Shown here piece after piece: positions 25,101 through 40,205 of a DNA stretch of 64,000 nt. The DNA lies in the NCBI GenBank assembly GCA_963682175.1, contig OY821772.1:44166925-44230924 (forward strand), in the 5' to 3' direction. Source of the stretch: Triglochin maritima. Lineage: Eukaryota; Streptophyta; Magnoliopsida; Alismatales; Juncaginaceae. Position 1 is the stretch's first letter. Each line of letters starts with the position of its first letter. Below the pieces are notes generated by a model. The model did no database searches, was not told the DNA's origin, and saw only the letters and a program-made list of their open reading frames with translations. The translations under genes were made by a program, and so were the position numbers.

Positions 25101-26051
25101 TTGATAGCAGCTAATGACAAGTCTAAGATTTCTGAGCTTAAAGAGTTGTTAAAGGCTGAGTTCGAGATGAAGGATCTCGGATCAGCAAAGAGGATTCTAG
25201 GTATGGAGATACGTCGCGATCGTACATGCAAGAGTTTGTTTCTCTCCCAGCAACAATATATTGAGAAAGTCTTGCATCGTTTTGGCATGGAGAATGTCAA
25301 GTCTGAAAGAATTCCTCTCGTCGCACATTTTAAGCTCTCGGTAGACTTGTGTCCCAATGAGGAGGAGGATAATGCATACATGTCATGTGTGCCTTATACT
25401 AGTGCAGTTGGCAGTCTGATGTATGCTATGATATGCACTCGTCCAGATATAGCTCAGGCTGTTAGTGTGGTGAGCCGCTATATGTCGAATCCAGGAAAGG
25501 AGCATTGGTCAGTTGTGAAGTGGATTCTCCGGTATCTAAAAGGTACAACTAAGCTATCTCTGAAATTTGGTCGATCTTCGTATTCGTTAATGGGGTTTGT
25601 TGATGCCGACTACGCGGGAGACCGCGATAGACGAAGATCTATGACTGGTTATGTGTTTACTGTTGGGAGCACGACTATTAGCTGGAAAGCGACGTTGCAA
25701 CACACTGTTGCTTTGTCTACAACGGAGGCAGAGTATATGGCAGCGACCGAGGGTATCATGGAAGCTCTTTGGCTGAAAGGTTTATTTGGAGAGCTTATTC
25801 CAGGTCAGAATACAGTGGTTGTTTATTGTGATAGTCAGAGTGTCATTCATCTGACGAAGGATCAGATGTACCACGAGAGGACGAAGCATATCGACGTCCG
25901 TTATCACTTCATTTGGGAAGTTGTTGCTGAAGGAGGTGTGATGGTGAAGAAGGTGGGCACTGAAGATAATCCGGCTGATATGTTGACGAAGCCAGTTATT
26001 TCGACTAAGTTCATGGTATGCGTAAACTTGGTTGGTTTGAGTTCCGAGTAG
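22147..26051 (+). pseudogene. copia gag-pol polyprotein, broken
   Basis: Gag starts at ATG 22147 (MANHWKIEKLSRDVNFGLW) and hits TAA after 19 codons; a one-base loss near 22226 then shifts the frame. The frame continues to an in-frame TGA at 23271-23273, resumes to a TAG at 24972-24974, and ends at TAG 26049-26051. Domains in order: UBN2-type gag; zinc knuckle CHYCKKKGHKISEC; protease VIDTGNTFHL; integrase HHCC (HMRLGHM ... CEFC) and DDE core (YVHSDLW, LRTDNGLEF, QQNGVAERLNRT); reverse transcriptase with LDVKTTFLHG and LLLYVDDMLIA; and RNase H (FVDADYAGD, STTEAEYMA, YCDSQSVIHL). It is closest in style to Tnt1/Tork-type copia elements. The catalytic motifs are still recognisable, so decay came after a period of function. 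Confidence 0.95.
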
Positions 26052-26133
26052 GTGGAGCTAAGACGACGACACAATGAGAAATGAAGTGTTCCTTCAAAGA
26101 GTTACAATGGCTATTTAAGGTAAATGTGGAGAT

Positions 26134-26972
26134 TGTTGTTGTTTACCTTGAATATGTGTTTAAAGTATTAGCGCAGAAAAACAGACAATCAGTCAACCGG
26201 AAGGAGTGTTTCGGTCGACCGAATGTGTGTTGGTTTGTCCAACAAAGTGCCTGTCGTTTTTCGGTCGACCAGAATCTAGGATTCGGTCGACCGAGCACAC
26301 AATTGGAACTGGGAAAAAAGTTACTGTCGGTTTTCGGTCGACCGGAACCTTGGATTCGGTCGACCGGAAACATTCGAGGAGCTGGGAGAAAAGTGTATGT
26401 TGAATTTCGGTCGACCGGAACTTAAGTGTACGGTCGACCGATTATGCACTCGCGCAAGCCAGAAAAGTTATTGTCGTTTTTCGATCGAACGGGACTTCAA
26501 TATCGGTCGATCGTTTGCGATACAGTTATTGGATCGGTCGACCGTTTGGACCCAGTTCTGCCCACGTTTTGCATATTTCTTCACACGATTTTGGTGCAAT
26601 TAATACTTGTTTAGGCCTACTATATAAAGGCAATTTCGACCCTTTTGTTTATGGTTAATTTCCTATTGTCCACTTTTGCATTCTAGAGAGAAAAGAGAGA
26701 TAGAGCATTCTTGTGATTCGGTGGGAGAGATTTTGAGCAGGGTATCTCGTCGGTTCGTTCGCGTCTCCTTGTAAGCATCTCTTGTAATACGTTTCTCTAT
26801 AGTGGATTTGAGTTGTGTCGTCCGTGGTTTTTCCCGCATTGGGTTTCCACGTTAAATCTTGCGTGTTTGTGTGGTTTGGATTTTGGATTTGCGTTTTGTT
26901 CTCAAGATTAGTCAATTGGATTTGTCGTTTTCTGTTCCGCTGCGTATTTGTGATTGATTTTAATTCCTAACA
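26134..26972 (+). repeat. 3' LTR of the copia element
   Basis: An 839-bp LTR with the same ends as the 5' copy. A TATA box lies at 26621-26627. The palindrome array is conserved, but the first site reads CAGTCAACCG (26190-26199) and the site near 26265 reads CGGTCGACCA. These are C-to-T type losses at CpG positions relative to the 5' LTR. Confidence 0.95.
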
Positions 26973-26977
26973 GTATA

Positions 26978-27698
26978 AACATTACTAACCTAGCTATTAT
27001 AGATGCCAAAGTCCTCTACGTTTTGAACTTATTTTAGCTTTCCACTTACATGTCATGTTTGTTACACAATCACTAGAATGTGTTAATCAGTTGTTAAAAT
27101 ATTACCCGCTTGATCAGTACGACAATATTCCTGGTCTGGGTTATTTTAAGGTCAAAAATGCCCATGAATGGAGTCTCTATGTTCGTGGTATTCTATAGAA
27201 GGGGATATCTAATTAATTACTTCCTTATGGAGTAACGAGATATTGATTGCTTAAAAGGATTACACAATTATTAAATAGAATTAAATGTTATGATTGCATC
27301 ATTTGCTATGGTTGCACCTACTAGAATTAGATTAGCTGAGGTTGTAGTAGTTGGATGGAGTGCCCGAGCCGAAGTTTGAGAAGTATCATTAACTACTTCT
27401 TCATCCCTCATGTAGTCATGTAGTCGTCCTGGGTTGTGTGCAAATTGCATTGTACACTCTATTCAGCAAAGATTATTAAGAATAACTCAAGAAAATTAGT
27501 TTGATACTGAGCATCTTTAATATCTCATGTGTAACTGTGTTTCAAACTTAGCAATTCCAGCGTTTTTTGTTATCTAAAAGTTTATCCAACCAATTATGTA
27601 CCATAGCATCACATATATCACAAGATGCGCCTACCATGTTCAAAATTAACTTGTAATCTTGATTATTGTAAAGACAAAAAAAAATATAATTCTCGGAT
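26978..27698. other. Intergenic, no gene seen
   Basis: AT-rich sequence between the copia element and the SINE-like insertion. No domain-bearing frame or structured repeat was recognised. Confidence 0.45.
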
Positions 27699-27882
27699 AT
27701 ATCTCATAATGAACATCGAATGTGTATACTAGCTATCAAAACTCTAGCTGGGTGAGGATGAGCGGTGAGTTCGAACGTTTCCTTGTAACAACTTGTGGTT
27801 TGATTTAACGTGGTTACGTCACCTTCATTAATAAAATCAATGCTACCACTTATATCAAAATAAATATCTCATAATGAACATC
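27699..27882 (+). mobile_element. SINE-like insertion with 19-bp target duplication
   Basis: A 146-bp insert (27718-27863) lies between two perfect copies of ATATCTCATAATGAACATC (27699-27717 and 27864-27882). The insert has a possible pol III A box (TAGCTGGGTGAGGATGAGCGG region, starting near 27750) and a B-box-like GTGAGTTCGAACG. It ends in an A-rich tail just before the second duplication copy. Long duplication, small size and A-rich tail point to target-primed reverse transcription. The A/B boxes are imperfect. Confidence 0.75.
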
Positions 27883-29079
27883 TGTATCCTAAATAATGTC
27901 TCATTTTTTCGAATTAAATAGTTTTGATATGGTGATTAAGTTACATAGATCTATAACACGTTCAAGAAAGAGATGGTTGTGTGAGCCTATGGCACAAGAA
28001 TATTTGTCCTTTGGATTATTGAGAAATGACAAATCACGTCGCTGTAATTGCATTGGAAAAAACACAAACCTTTTCCTTTTCTCTTAACGTTGTGCATGAA
28101 TAATGATGTTTACTTTTGAGGGGGTGTGGAATGTGGACGTTAATAAATGACCAGTCCCTCTCTTCTCGTCTCGTGGAACAAAAGCAGCACGCAACACCAA
28201 CCATGTCCTCTTCCTTCTTTTGGTCTGACAAAAACAACGTTTCGAGTTACGATAGATTTGCTTCAGGAACAGATTCCCTTTTTTAAGTTTTTTGAAAGTG
28301 TTTTCCCCTTTTTAAGTTGAAGTGCTGACAAAACAAAAGACAGGGTTGGGTGAGTTGGTGGTGGATTGGCGAGGACATCTTCATCAATCAACGTGAGCCA
28401 CTCGTGTCTCCATTAAATTGCCTTCACATCTATTGAAATTGAAACTTGTCCACCCGCTTATTGCTTATTTACCCAAAATTTAAAAGCTCTCTTTGTTCGC
28501 TTCCGGATACCGATTAAAAATTAAAAAAAAAATACTTTTTGACGAAAATGATGTTGAACAATTACTTTCGCATTGTTAAACATAAGATATATTCAATACT
28601 TTATAATAGAATTGGACTTACTATCCATCACGTGTTTAGATTTTGATGAAGTGACAAACAATTCAAATTTAACAAATAATATTAGACAACTTCCAGTTTA
28701 GACCTACAGTCTACTTGTACCAAAGTGAATGTAGGTATTGGAAAATAAAATCCCGAGGACCCGAGTCATCGAAAAAAATCTTCCGAGTTCCAAAAAGAAT
28801 TACATTGTCAAAACTAGTGCATCTTGTGGTTGTACATTTACAGCACGGGCTTATCTCCAACTGTTTCACATTTTTAAAGTAGAGGATGAAATACATGGTG
28901 GTCCAAAAGTGCACCAACAATCTATCATGTGTAAGTTTCTGCACATTTCTCTTTCCTTTTCGAAAGGAATTATATTTGAATTCTCAAAATGGTGTCTCCA
29001 TGTCCTAAAGTCCAATATAACATGTTGAAACAAATAAATTTTGGAAACATAACAATAGCAAGAACAATAATTTGAATTC
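27883..29079. other. Spacer downstream of the CKX7-like gene
   Basis: No coding region recognised. The part nearest 29079 should contain the 3' UTR of the minus-strand cytokinin dehydrogenase. No clear polyadenylation signal could be assigned. Confidence 0.4.
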
Positions 29080-31794
<2,715 letters not shown>

Positions 31795-31873
31795 GTCGAA
31801 AGCGTTGCGGTTAGAATGGAATGGAAAAAAAGTATTGCGTGCGTTGAATTGAAGTTGTAATGTTTGTTTTGTG

Positions 31874-31880
31874 TTATATA
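31874..31880 (-). promoter_or_regulatory. TATA box of the CKX7-like gene
   Basis: TATATAA on the minus strand, in the context CCATATATAACAC, lies about 80 bp upstream of the ATG at 31794. This fits a short 5' UTR. Confidence 0.6.
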
Positions 31881-32699
31881 TGGTTGGGTCTAGTGATTAG
31901 ATTTGTAGTGGGTTATTTTTGTTCACTTAATTATTATTCCAACCGGAACGGCATGGGGCCTGTCGAGTACTAATTTAGTGGTTCACAAGTGATTATTATC
32001 CTTTGGTGTTTGTTACGAGAGATGATACTTTGTTCTTGAGTGCTATTTATATGTATGGCAGCATGTCGATCGTTGCCTTTGTGTGTGTCATTACGGTTGA
32101 TGTGAGTAAGTGATGGAGTGTGGATTAAGTGATGTGACTGTTTGGAGTGGGATGTTGATTTTACTAATGTGACAACAACATGGACAATAGCTCGGCCTCG
32201 TCAATCAATCGGGCAAAATCGATCTCTTGCAATTGCTAATCTGAACATGTCGCTCCCCTCCACATGACTTGATGAATGAGAAAGCCTAATACTTTGGCTG
32301 TGCAAAGAGAATATAGGGTAGATGATTACAACATATGAAGAAATACTTCATCCCTGTAATGCTATGCTTTATCTTTTAGTTGTTTCTTGCTAAACTATTT
32401 GTTGGAGTTTTTGTCCACCGGAGTTATGGGTTCATATTAGTTATGGGTAGGTATCTAGGTTGAGAATATGGTTTGTACTCCTGACCCTACATTTTGCACT
32501 CCTCATTTTAGTAATGAAATAGTATAGTGGTAGCTTTTATAAAAAAAGAAATTAATTAAAGAGTTATTGTAGATCAAAATGTGGAATTAAATACATTAAA
32601 ACTTAACCAAAGATCTGGGGTAGATATTACAATGACTTAAATATATTATCGTATGATGAAGATTTGTTACATTTGTAAAGTATATATCCACGAAAGTGG
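31881..32699. other. Upstream region of the CKX7-like gene
   Basis: Non-coding and AT-rich. It probably contains the CKX7-like promoter. No individual cis-element can be assigned with confidence. Confidence 0.4.
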
Positions 32700-33617
32700 G
32701 TGCCAACCAGGGGCGGATTCAGAAATATTTTTTGGGTGGGACAGAATTTCTTCATGTCGCACGATTTTTTTGGATGACCCACAACTTTAAGTTGATATTT
32801 TAAATAAATAAATAAATTAAAAAAATAAAAAATTGAAAATATTTTTCCTATTATTAACATTTTTCCAAACCTGCATATATTAAAATTCAAAAGACATTTT
32901 TACAACAATAAAACACGACGCATCAGTTAAATTGATTTTATTCTTACAACTTAAATTCTAATATCCAAACACAAAGCATGTGGTTTGGGAAGATTTTTTG
33001 GCTACGTTCGTTCTTAAGTATAAATTGATAAAATATAGACAAACAGAGGGAGCAAAATAGTGTATAAGTATAACATAAAATTATAATAAAAAGAATTTTA
33101 TAATAATTGTTAATATTTATGGTCATTGCTTTTTTTGTTCGTGGAACCGCAGGTTTTAGATTTATTATTCATTCTACGACTCTTATGTATAGAATAATAT
33201 TGATAGATAAGTTTTTTATAAATGTTAGCTTATTTTAGTTTTTTTATTCCATTTTCAGTCAACAAACTAACTTGACAGTATGAAGGTGAGATATAACAAC
33301 ATGCCAATAAGCATAATTGTACTAGAAAAGTAAGATTACACGTCATAATAATAAAAAAGTTAAATCCCAAACATCAACAACAACTAACTAAAATCTATGC
33401 AATGTTCATTTTTCAATTAAAATTTATCAAACTTACACAACAATGCAAGTCCAAAAGATTGGAACTTATTTTCCAAATGTAGTTGTTCAAAAAAACTTCA
33501 AAACCCCAATTTGAATCAAATTGATTCTAAAATCAATTTTTGTGAAAATATTATCTTAACTCTTCTGAAATTAAACAACGGTTAAACAATTATAGCACCA
33601 AATTCAAGCCAATATAC

Positions 33618-36600
33618 TGTAGGATTTCATGTTTAATTATACATATATATTTTCGAAATTTTATGTATAATAAGGATCAATTATAATTTTTCTATGATTT
33701 ATTTCATGCATGCATCGGTTTGTTTCAATAACTAGTTTAAAAACTTTTATTAAAACAAACATGGGGCTCCGAAATTCATACCTAGAAGTTCTCTAAAACT
33801 TCTTGAAGATTCGGAGACGTTGAGGATGCTTATTGTAGGATCATGTGGGTCTATGGGTCCACAATTAAGGCTAATCACCTAATACTCTACTTGTTTAAGC
33901 AATCAAATGCGCAGCGGAATAAACAAACAAGTAAAGAAAGAATAATAGAATGCAAACCACAATCGACACGGGGGATTTTATAGAGGTTTGGCACCCCACC
34001 CGGGTCCTAGTCCTCTCTTGTAAGCTCCGCTCGACTCCGCGAGCTCCGCCTACGTCTTCACTATCCACTCCCCGTTCCGGGCCGGGAGAGAACGCCTTTA
34101 CAAGTCTTCAAGCTCGCGAACAACCCTCGCCGAGCTTGGCTCCTCCTCTCACAATCCGAGAGGATCACTTCGGGCTCTCACCGAAATCTATACTCTTTGT
34201 CTTGGGCTTTCACCAAGACCCTTGCTTCTTTGACAACAATGAGTGGGACAACACTCTCTAATTGAGCACACTTCAGTAGGATTTGGATATGATCACTAAG
34301 TGTGGATTTAGGCTTATGGAGTGAGATTGGGAGCTTTGAGGATTGAGAGCTTCTCTCTAATGAATTGGACAATTGGAAGTGTGAGAGATGTGTTAACAAC
34401 AAGTCTTGATCCTCTATTTATAAGCTCCTAAAGATTTCTAGCCGTTTGAACAAGATTTGATTGGGTTTTGCGCAAGATACACAAGGCAAAAAATCGGGCT
34501 GCAAATCTGTCCAGAACCGGTCGACCGAAACTACTAAACCGGTCGACCGTTCACTTGATTTCAAGGAGAACGGTCGAACAAAAGAATACTCGGTCGGACA
34601 AATACGCTAGAACTTAACTCTACTTAAGTTAAACGGTCGAACCAAAGTATGGGGCGGTCGACCGTTTAGGGGATTCGGTTGAGACAAAGGTGAAACGGTC
34701 GAACGAAGATGTGTCGACCGATAGCAGGGAATTTTGTTTCTGTTCAACCGGTCGACCGAATCAAGGTCGTCGTTCGACCGGTTACCGAATGTATTTTGGG
34801 GTTAAGTTTGTTTTATACGAATACGACTGTTATAGGAATACGACAAGGAAAACGGCCATATTAAAATCCGGGATCGGTCGACCGAAAAGGTAGAACCGGT
34901 CGACCGGTAGAGTTCGGTAAAATCACTGTGGAGAGTCTGTTATAAACCGGTCGAACTGAGAACTGGTTCGGTCGACCGGTGCACACAGGAAATCTGGGTT
35001 TAGCTTTTAAGTGATTTCCGACTAAGGTTTGGGTGATCTAATGAAATCCAAATTAGGTGAGATTTTGTGTGTGACTTCTCTAAGGAACCTAGTGTGTATG
35101 TGATAAGTTTATTTTAGCTCAAGTATGCTCAAAATACACACGTTCCTAAAACTCAAAGAAATACAAAAATACATGTCTTCAAATGAGCTTGATTACATGT
35201 CTTGACTTGATTTCCTTTCTTCCTTGAGTCTTGATCACCTGTAGAGGTTAGCACAAAGCAATATATATGTAATACACTATGTGTGCTACTCTACATGATC
35301 ATAATTAAGATTAGGTTAAATAAATCATCAAAACATAGATTAAGGCCAAAAAGCCAACACTTATTGCTGCGCCGGATGCCTCCAAGATTTCACCAAACTC
35401 TAAACAAGATTGGAGAGAGACGAGCTAGCCTCTCGATCTCCAATAGGGTTTAGAATCCAATTACTAACCCCTCTTTAGTTCCCTTTAGAAGATGACCTCT
35501 GAAGAACTAAAACTAAACTTAAGAATTATTGTAATTTCGTGGAGAATTATGGAGAGAGATTTTGCATAAGAAAAATAATGAATTAATTAAAGAGGTAATG
35601 AGATAACCTTGTATTTATAGGTTCTCTCCAAATTACCTATTCATGTGCAACCTCTTGCCCATGATTCCATGCAAAATTCCATCTAACCATCCATTATTTA
35701 TTAATAAATAATTTTAGCCACGAATTAAATCAATTATGGACCAATTCCATGCATGATCTAATTAATTCTTAAATTAATTCTGCATAAAACCGTCTGACCG
35801 GTCGACCGTGTGCGAGGTCCGGTCGACCGTTTAGACCTGGTTTCGGTCGACCGTTTAGACACTCGGTCGACCGTTCGCAACATTAAAATATTTCATCACA
35901 ATGTTCGGTCGACCGACCGATAAATTCGGTCGACCGAAAACGAACAGACGAAATCCCTGTTACGATGTACACACATCCGGTCGACCGTGCAATATTGCGG
36001 TCGACCGCGAAACATTCAGTCGACCGTTTACTGTTTAACGGTCGACCGTTTGTGCACTGTGCTGCAGACTTGTCAAATTTCGGTTTAACCCCTACAAAAT
36101 TTGACATTTCGGGATTAGTAATAAATTCACAACTTATGTAACATATTATCCTATGTAATGATAATACATTACACCCCATAATATTTACATCACATATGAA
36201 TTTAATTTAGATTCTAATTATGTTATTAATCACAACATAATTTTGATTTTGCTTGTTCACCCCATGTGTCATATTTTCACATGAAACCCGACACATCCTA
36301 TGAACTCAAAATCCTCATTTCTTGTTTCTCAGTTTTGTGGTGTGACCTATGGGAGGATCTAGACTAAGTTGGCAGCGATATTAACAGCTTAATATCACAA
36401 GCTATAAGCGGTATCTAGCTACACATTATAGCTCCCAATTGGTTAGATGTCTTAATTCCACTCGAACCAAAACCCGATCCACTTAGTGATGGAATGCACC
36501 ACTTGTGTCCGTCCCTTGCCTCATGATATTAAGAATACACACAAAGTAGTATTGTGTCATCTTTGTATTAGTATTCATTTCTTGATCTCTTTAAGCTAGT

Positions 36601-37218
36601 TATAAATATGTGACTTTACTCAAATCACATTGTGCACATTATAACTTTGCTTTATCAAGGGTCCCACTAATATCATCACTCAATTAAGAGGGGCAATGAT
36701 AATCTTTTGACTAAATATCTTCTCCAACAAAAGTTGTACTTAACCAACTAATGTCTTTACACTACACTTATCGATAGTTCAAGACACTAATCTAATTAAG
36801 TATTCCTTAAGTGATCAGATATAAGTCTCATATCAAAGGACCAAAGACACAGTAAAATATTAATGACACAGAAACACATTTCTATAATATTTTACTTATT
36901 ATGTCAATTCAGTATACAAAAGTAATATTTTCCTCTTTTGCATACCCGTGTCGTCACTCACTTGTAGAGCTACAATGATCTATGACCGACACGACAATCT
37001 TAACTCGGTAATTAATGTCCCATGTTAATTACCATGATTGTGAATATCTTTTGTTTTATGTAAACCAATATCTTTTAGAGCTCTACGGTTAAGGACCAAG
37101 AGCATCTTCCTTAACACTTCTAAAAGACGAATAACATAAACAAGGAACAAAATGATTTCTCATTCAATTCATAATAATTGACATTTAAAAGTAAAACTTT
37201 TAGAACACATTCACTTCA
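33618..37218 (-). mobile_element. Solo LTR, family A, minus orientation
   Basis: Flanked by a perfect 5-bp duplication TATAC (33613-33617 and 37219-37223). On the minus strand it runs from TGAAGTGAATGTGTTC at 37218 to AAATCCTACA at 33618. It is 3.6 kb long because another LTR sits inside at 33834-35359; without that insert it is about 2.07 kb, close to the 15585 copy. A minus-strand TATA box lies at 35612-35619. Palindrome sites (CGGTCGACCG) cluster at 35799-36050, spaced about 19-24 bp. There is no internal retroelement domain. Confidence 0.92.
33834..35359 (-). mobile_element. Solo LTR, family B, nested in LTR A
   Basis: A 1526-bp block between perfect 5-bp duplications CTTAT (33829-33833 and 35360-35364). 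On the minus strand it starts TGTTGGCTTTTTGGCC and ends GATCCTACA. A minus-strand TATA box TATAAATA lies at 34415-34422. Its U3 (about 34518-34980) carries CGGTCGACCG-type pairs starting at 34518/34540, 34749/34771, 34875/34897 and 34948/34969, that is 21-22 bp apart. The terminal sequences differ from families A and C. Confidence 0.92.
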
Positions 37219-37334
37219 TATACTTAAATATATGAGATTGAATAAATAAAAAAAATTAAGATTTTTTTTTGCAAAAATCTGGGTGGGGCAGATGCCCCAC
37301 CTGCCCATAACGTGGCTACGCCACTGGTGCCAAC

Positions 37335-38560
37335 TAATAAGACTTATTACAATAGTGTAAAACTTTTTGAAAAAATAATTAAGGATGTATTATTGTATAT
37401 AAAAATGTGGAACTAATACAATAAATTTAACCAATTAAGGGTATTGCATATTTTAATTAGGTCATATTATTAAGAATATCAGTAGATCTAGAAACTTGAG
37501 TATATTCCCCATTTGGCATATGCTCTATGAATCAAACACCACTAGATTAAGAACCACAGAGAAATGCTAAAAACAGAAGAAGAAAAAAATGGTATATAAG
37601 ATAAAGTTCAACTTCACAAATCACAACAAAATAAAATAATTTTCCTTTTCAAGTGATCATGGGTTCAATTGCCATATAAGTATGTTATGTTGTTTTCTAA
37701 ATATTCGACTTTGTTCATTTTGATCTCCACGTCCAATAGTCTACCAAATTGCGCGTAAGGATAATCTTGGGAAAGAGGGGAATATCATGTGAATGGTGGG
37801 AGAAGATTTTTTGTCTTTTGTTGCATAAAAGAAAAGATGGTGTTTAAAGAGGTTAAGAAAGGGCCACTACAAGAACATCTATTTCTATCAAAAATGAAAA
37901 AGAAAACTCCACTATGAAAAGTAAAACTACACCCGCAGAATTATAGCCACTCCATTTGTGTAATGTTGCTCATATACGTCCTATCTTGTCTTCACCTTTT
38001 AGGTGGTTTAGGTTCTTAATCCACTTGGCACTTTGTATATTATGAGATGATTTTATCTTAAGATATATCGTGCATCATAGACAAAAGATAAATGCATTAA
38101 CTATTTAACATGTTCTTTTTTTACTTAAGTCGGAATCTAGGTACTAAGGAAACAACAAAGACTTCTATTTAGGCAAATATAAACTTCAAGGCATAAGCAT
38201 AAAAATACCCTAACATAGGCAACAACATAGATTACCATAAACCAGTAGGAAGGCAATATATACATTCATTATAATTTCTTACAATTAAAGTGTTATAAGT
38301 TTGAAAAAAATGAAGTGAAAGTGGGAAATTAAACTTCCGAAGAAGACAACTCTTATTATGTATGTTTATTTGCTAAAATTGTAATTATAAAAATCTAAAC
38401 ATCAAAGTATATATAGTAACCACTTACAACATTTCCGCACAACAACATAAAAACTTACAGGAAATCTTTTAAAAAAAGATAGATTATCAAAATGTCAATC
38501 TACTTAGCTGGTATAAAAATCTTGAAACTCGAAAGCTTAACAACCCTAAAGATTCACAAA
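37335..38560. other. AT-rich spacer, no gene seen
   Basis: No coding domain or repeat boundary recognised. It lies between the nested hAT element and the copia remnant. Confidence 0.4.
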
Positions 38561-39950
38561 AACAAATGCATCTTCTAAGGTGTTAGATTTCAAGACTCAC
38601 ACACAAACCACGAACTAGATGAAGAACAAACCACGAACGAAAAAAAAACACAATTTGAACCTAAGATCACCACCTAATGTAGGCGGCGTCCTGTCTTTTT
38701 TTCTTTTCTTGTATATCTCTATTTTATAACCGTCCATGAAAGATGCAATTTATACAACAATTAGAAAACCTTAATTGTAATTATGGGCTTAAAACACATC
38801 TTGTCCAAAAGTACATTAGTAACCCAAAACCAGTACATAATTATTAATAAATCTCCAAGCCCAAAAAATACATTGTGCATAATAAACCCCCGACTGACCA
38901 GTCAGAGTGGGCATAAGGAATATGTACCAATCTTAACATTCTCTCACTTGGTGAATACTTCTTGATGTCAATGTCAAATGTACACCACTCAAACTTTGTC
39001 AAGCTAACTGCTTTGGTTAAGAAGTCTGCAATGTTCACCATTGTATCAACCTTTTCTAACACTAACGACGTCTCATCAATCTTTTCTATGATGAAGTGAT
39101 ATTGAATGTTAATGTGCTTCGTTTGTTAATAGAATGTAGGATTCTTTGCTAAGTGAATAACACTTTGACTATCACACTCCAACCTCATAGTCTTCTGTCT
39201 AAAATTAAACTTGGTACACAATCTTCTAATCCATAGTGCTTCATTGCTTGCATGAGATATTGTCATGTATTCTGTCTCAGTAGATGATAAAGCAACAACA
39301 TTTTGCTTCTTCCTCATCCAACCAATATGATCATTAAACAACTTGAACACATAACCACTTGTTGATTTTCTACATCAACATCTCCACCCCAATCAACATC
39401 CACCAATCCTACCACCTCAAAGTTCTTAGTTCATTTTCCTCCAAAATGTAATGCAAAATCAGAAGTACCACAAAGATACATGAAAACTCTTTTGGTGGCA
39501 ATCCAATGCTTTATGCTTGGATTTGACATATACTTGCTCAATACTCCCACTGCAATTGTGCAATATCTGGTCTTGTACATGCCATTGCATACATCAAACT
39601 CATAATTGCACTTGCATATGGAATGTGAGACATCTCCTCCTTTTCTTCTTCTGTTTTAGGATGCTGATCTGCAGAAAGTTTGGTTCATGTAGCCATAGGA
39701 GTTCCAATAGGTTTGCAGCCAATCATGTTGAATTTCTTTAACACCCCATCAATGTACTTCTTCTGTCATAAAATTAGTTTCCGATTCTTACGATCCCTAT
39801 GCATCTGCATGTCCAAATTGAAATTTGCTAGTCCAAGATCTTTCACATCAAACTGCTGAGCCAACAAACCCTATACTGACTTGATCATCTTCATGTTGTT
39901 TCCAATCAGAATGAGTATAAAAAGTATGAGCCAATCCCAACATAAGGAAA
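38561..39950 (-). pseudogene. Ty1/copia remnant: reverse transcriptase tail, RNase H and part of a 3' LTR
   Basis: Reading the minus strand from about 39950, broken frames give a reverse-transcriptase tail (VKDLGLANFNLD; PIGTPMAT; YAMACTRPDIAQ) and then RNase H (VVALSSTETEYMTISHASNEA and ECDSQSVIHLAKNP, 39350-39126; NIADFLTKAVS near 39020). Several stops and frameshifts occur. A purine-rich AAGTGAGAGAA precedes TGTTAAGATTGG at 38938, a likely 3' LTR start. A possible TATA box on the minus strand lies near 38730. The LTR end is not certain, and gag, integrase and the 5' LTR are not visible. It is unrelated to family C at the LTR level. Confidence 0.85.
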
Positions 39951-40205
39951 ATTGTATGTACCATCGAACAATGCCCACAAATGAAATTTCTTCATGCAAA
40001 TTTATAATTATTCATTGAACTTTCTACCTCTCTAAATGCACAAACCCAACCTTAAAGCTGCCATGGGTGAAGAAAGTATTGTAAGAAACTAAATAATAAG
40101 AATCTCCAGTTCCATATAGTTCTCAATTCTCATCTAGTGCCCCCATATGAAGAAGGTCCAATCAGCTTATTCCTGAAAACAACATCATTGTCATCTTTTT
40201 CATCA

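Larger units (their letters stand above)
21257..26972 (+). mobile_element. Complete Ty1/copia LTR retrotransposon (family C)
   Basis: This 5.7-kb element is bounded by a perfect 5-bp duplication GTATA (21252-21256 and 26973-26977). LTRs lie at 21257-22083 and 26134-26972. Between them are a primer-binding site, gag, protease, integrase, reverse transcriptase and RNase H, in the copia order. A purine-rich tract (about 26117-26133) precedes the 3' LTR. The LTRs differ by about a dozen substitutions in the first 220 aligned bases plus a gap of about 12 bp near the start, so the insertion is not recent. The polyprotein carries at least four disabling changes. Confidence 0.96.
32700..37334. mobile_element. 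Non-autonomous hAT element carrying nested LTRs
   Basis: The element spans 32708-37326 between perfect 8-bp duplications GTGCCAAC (32700-32707 and 37327-37334). Its ends are CAGGGGCGGATTC on the left and CAGTGGCGTAGCC on the right (reverse complement), a typical hAT terminal repeat. Removing the solo LTR at 33618-37218 leaves about 1 kb of AT-rich sequence with no transposase. It is therefore a non-autonomous derivative. Confidence 0.9.
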
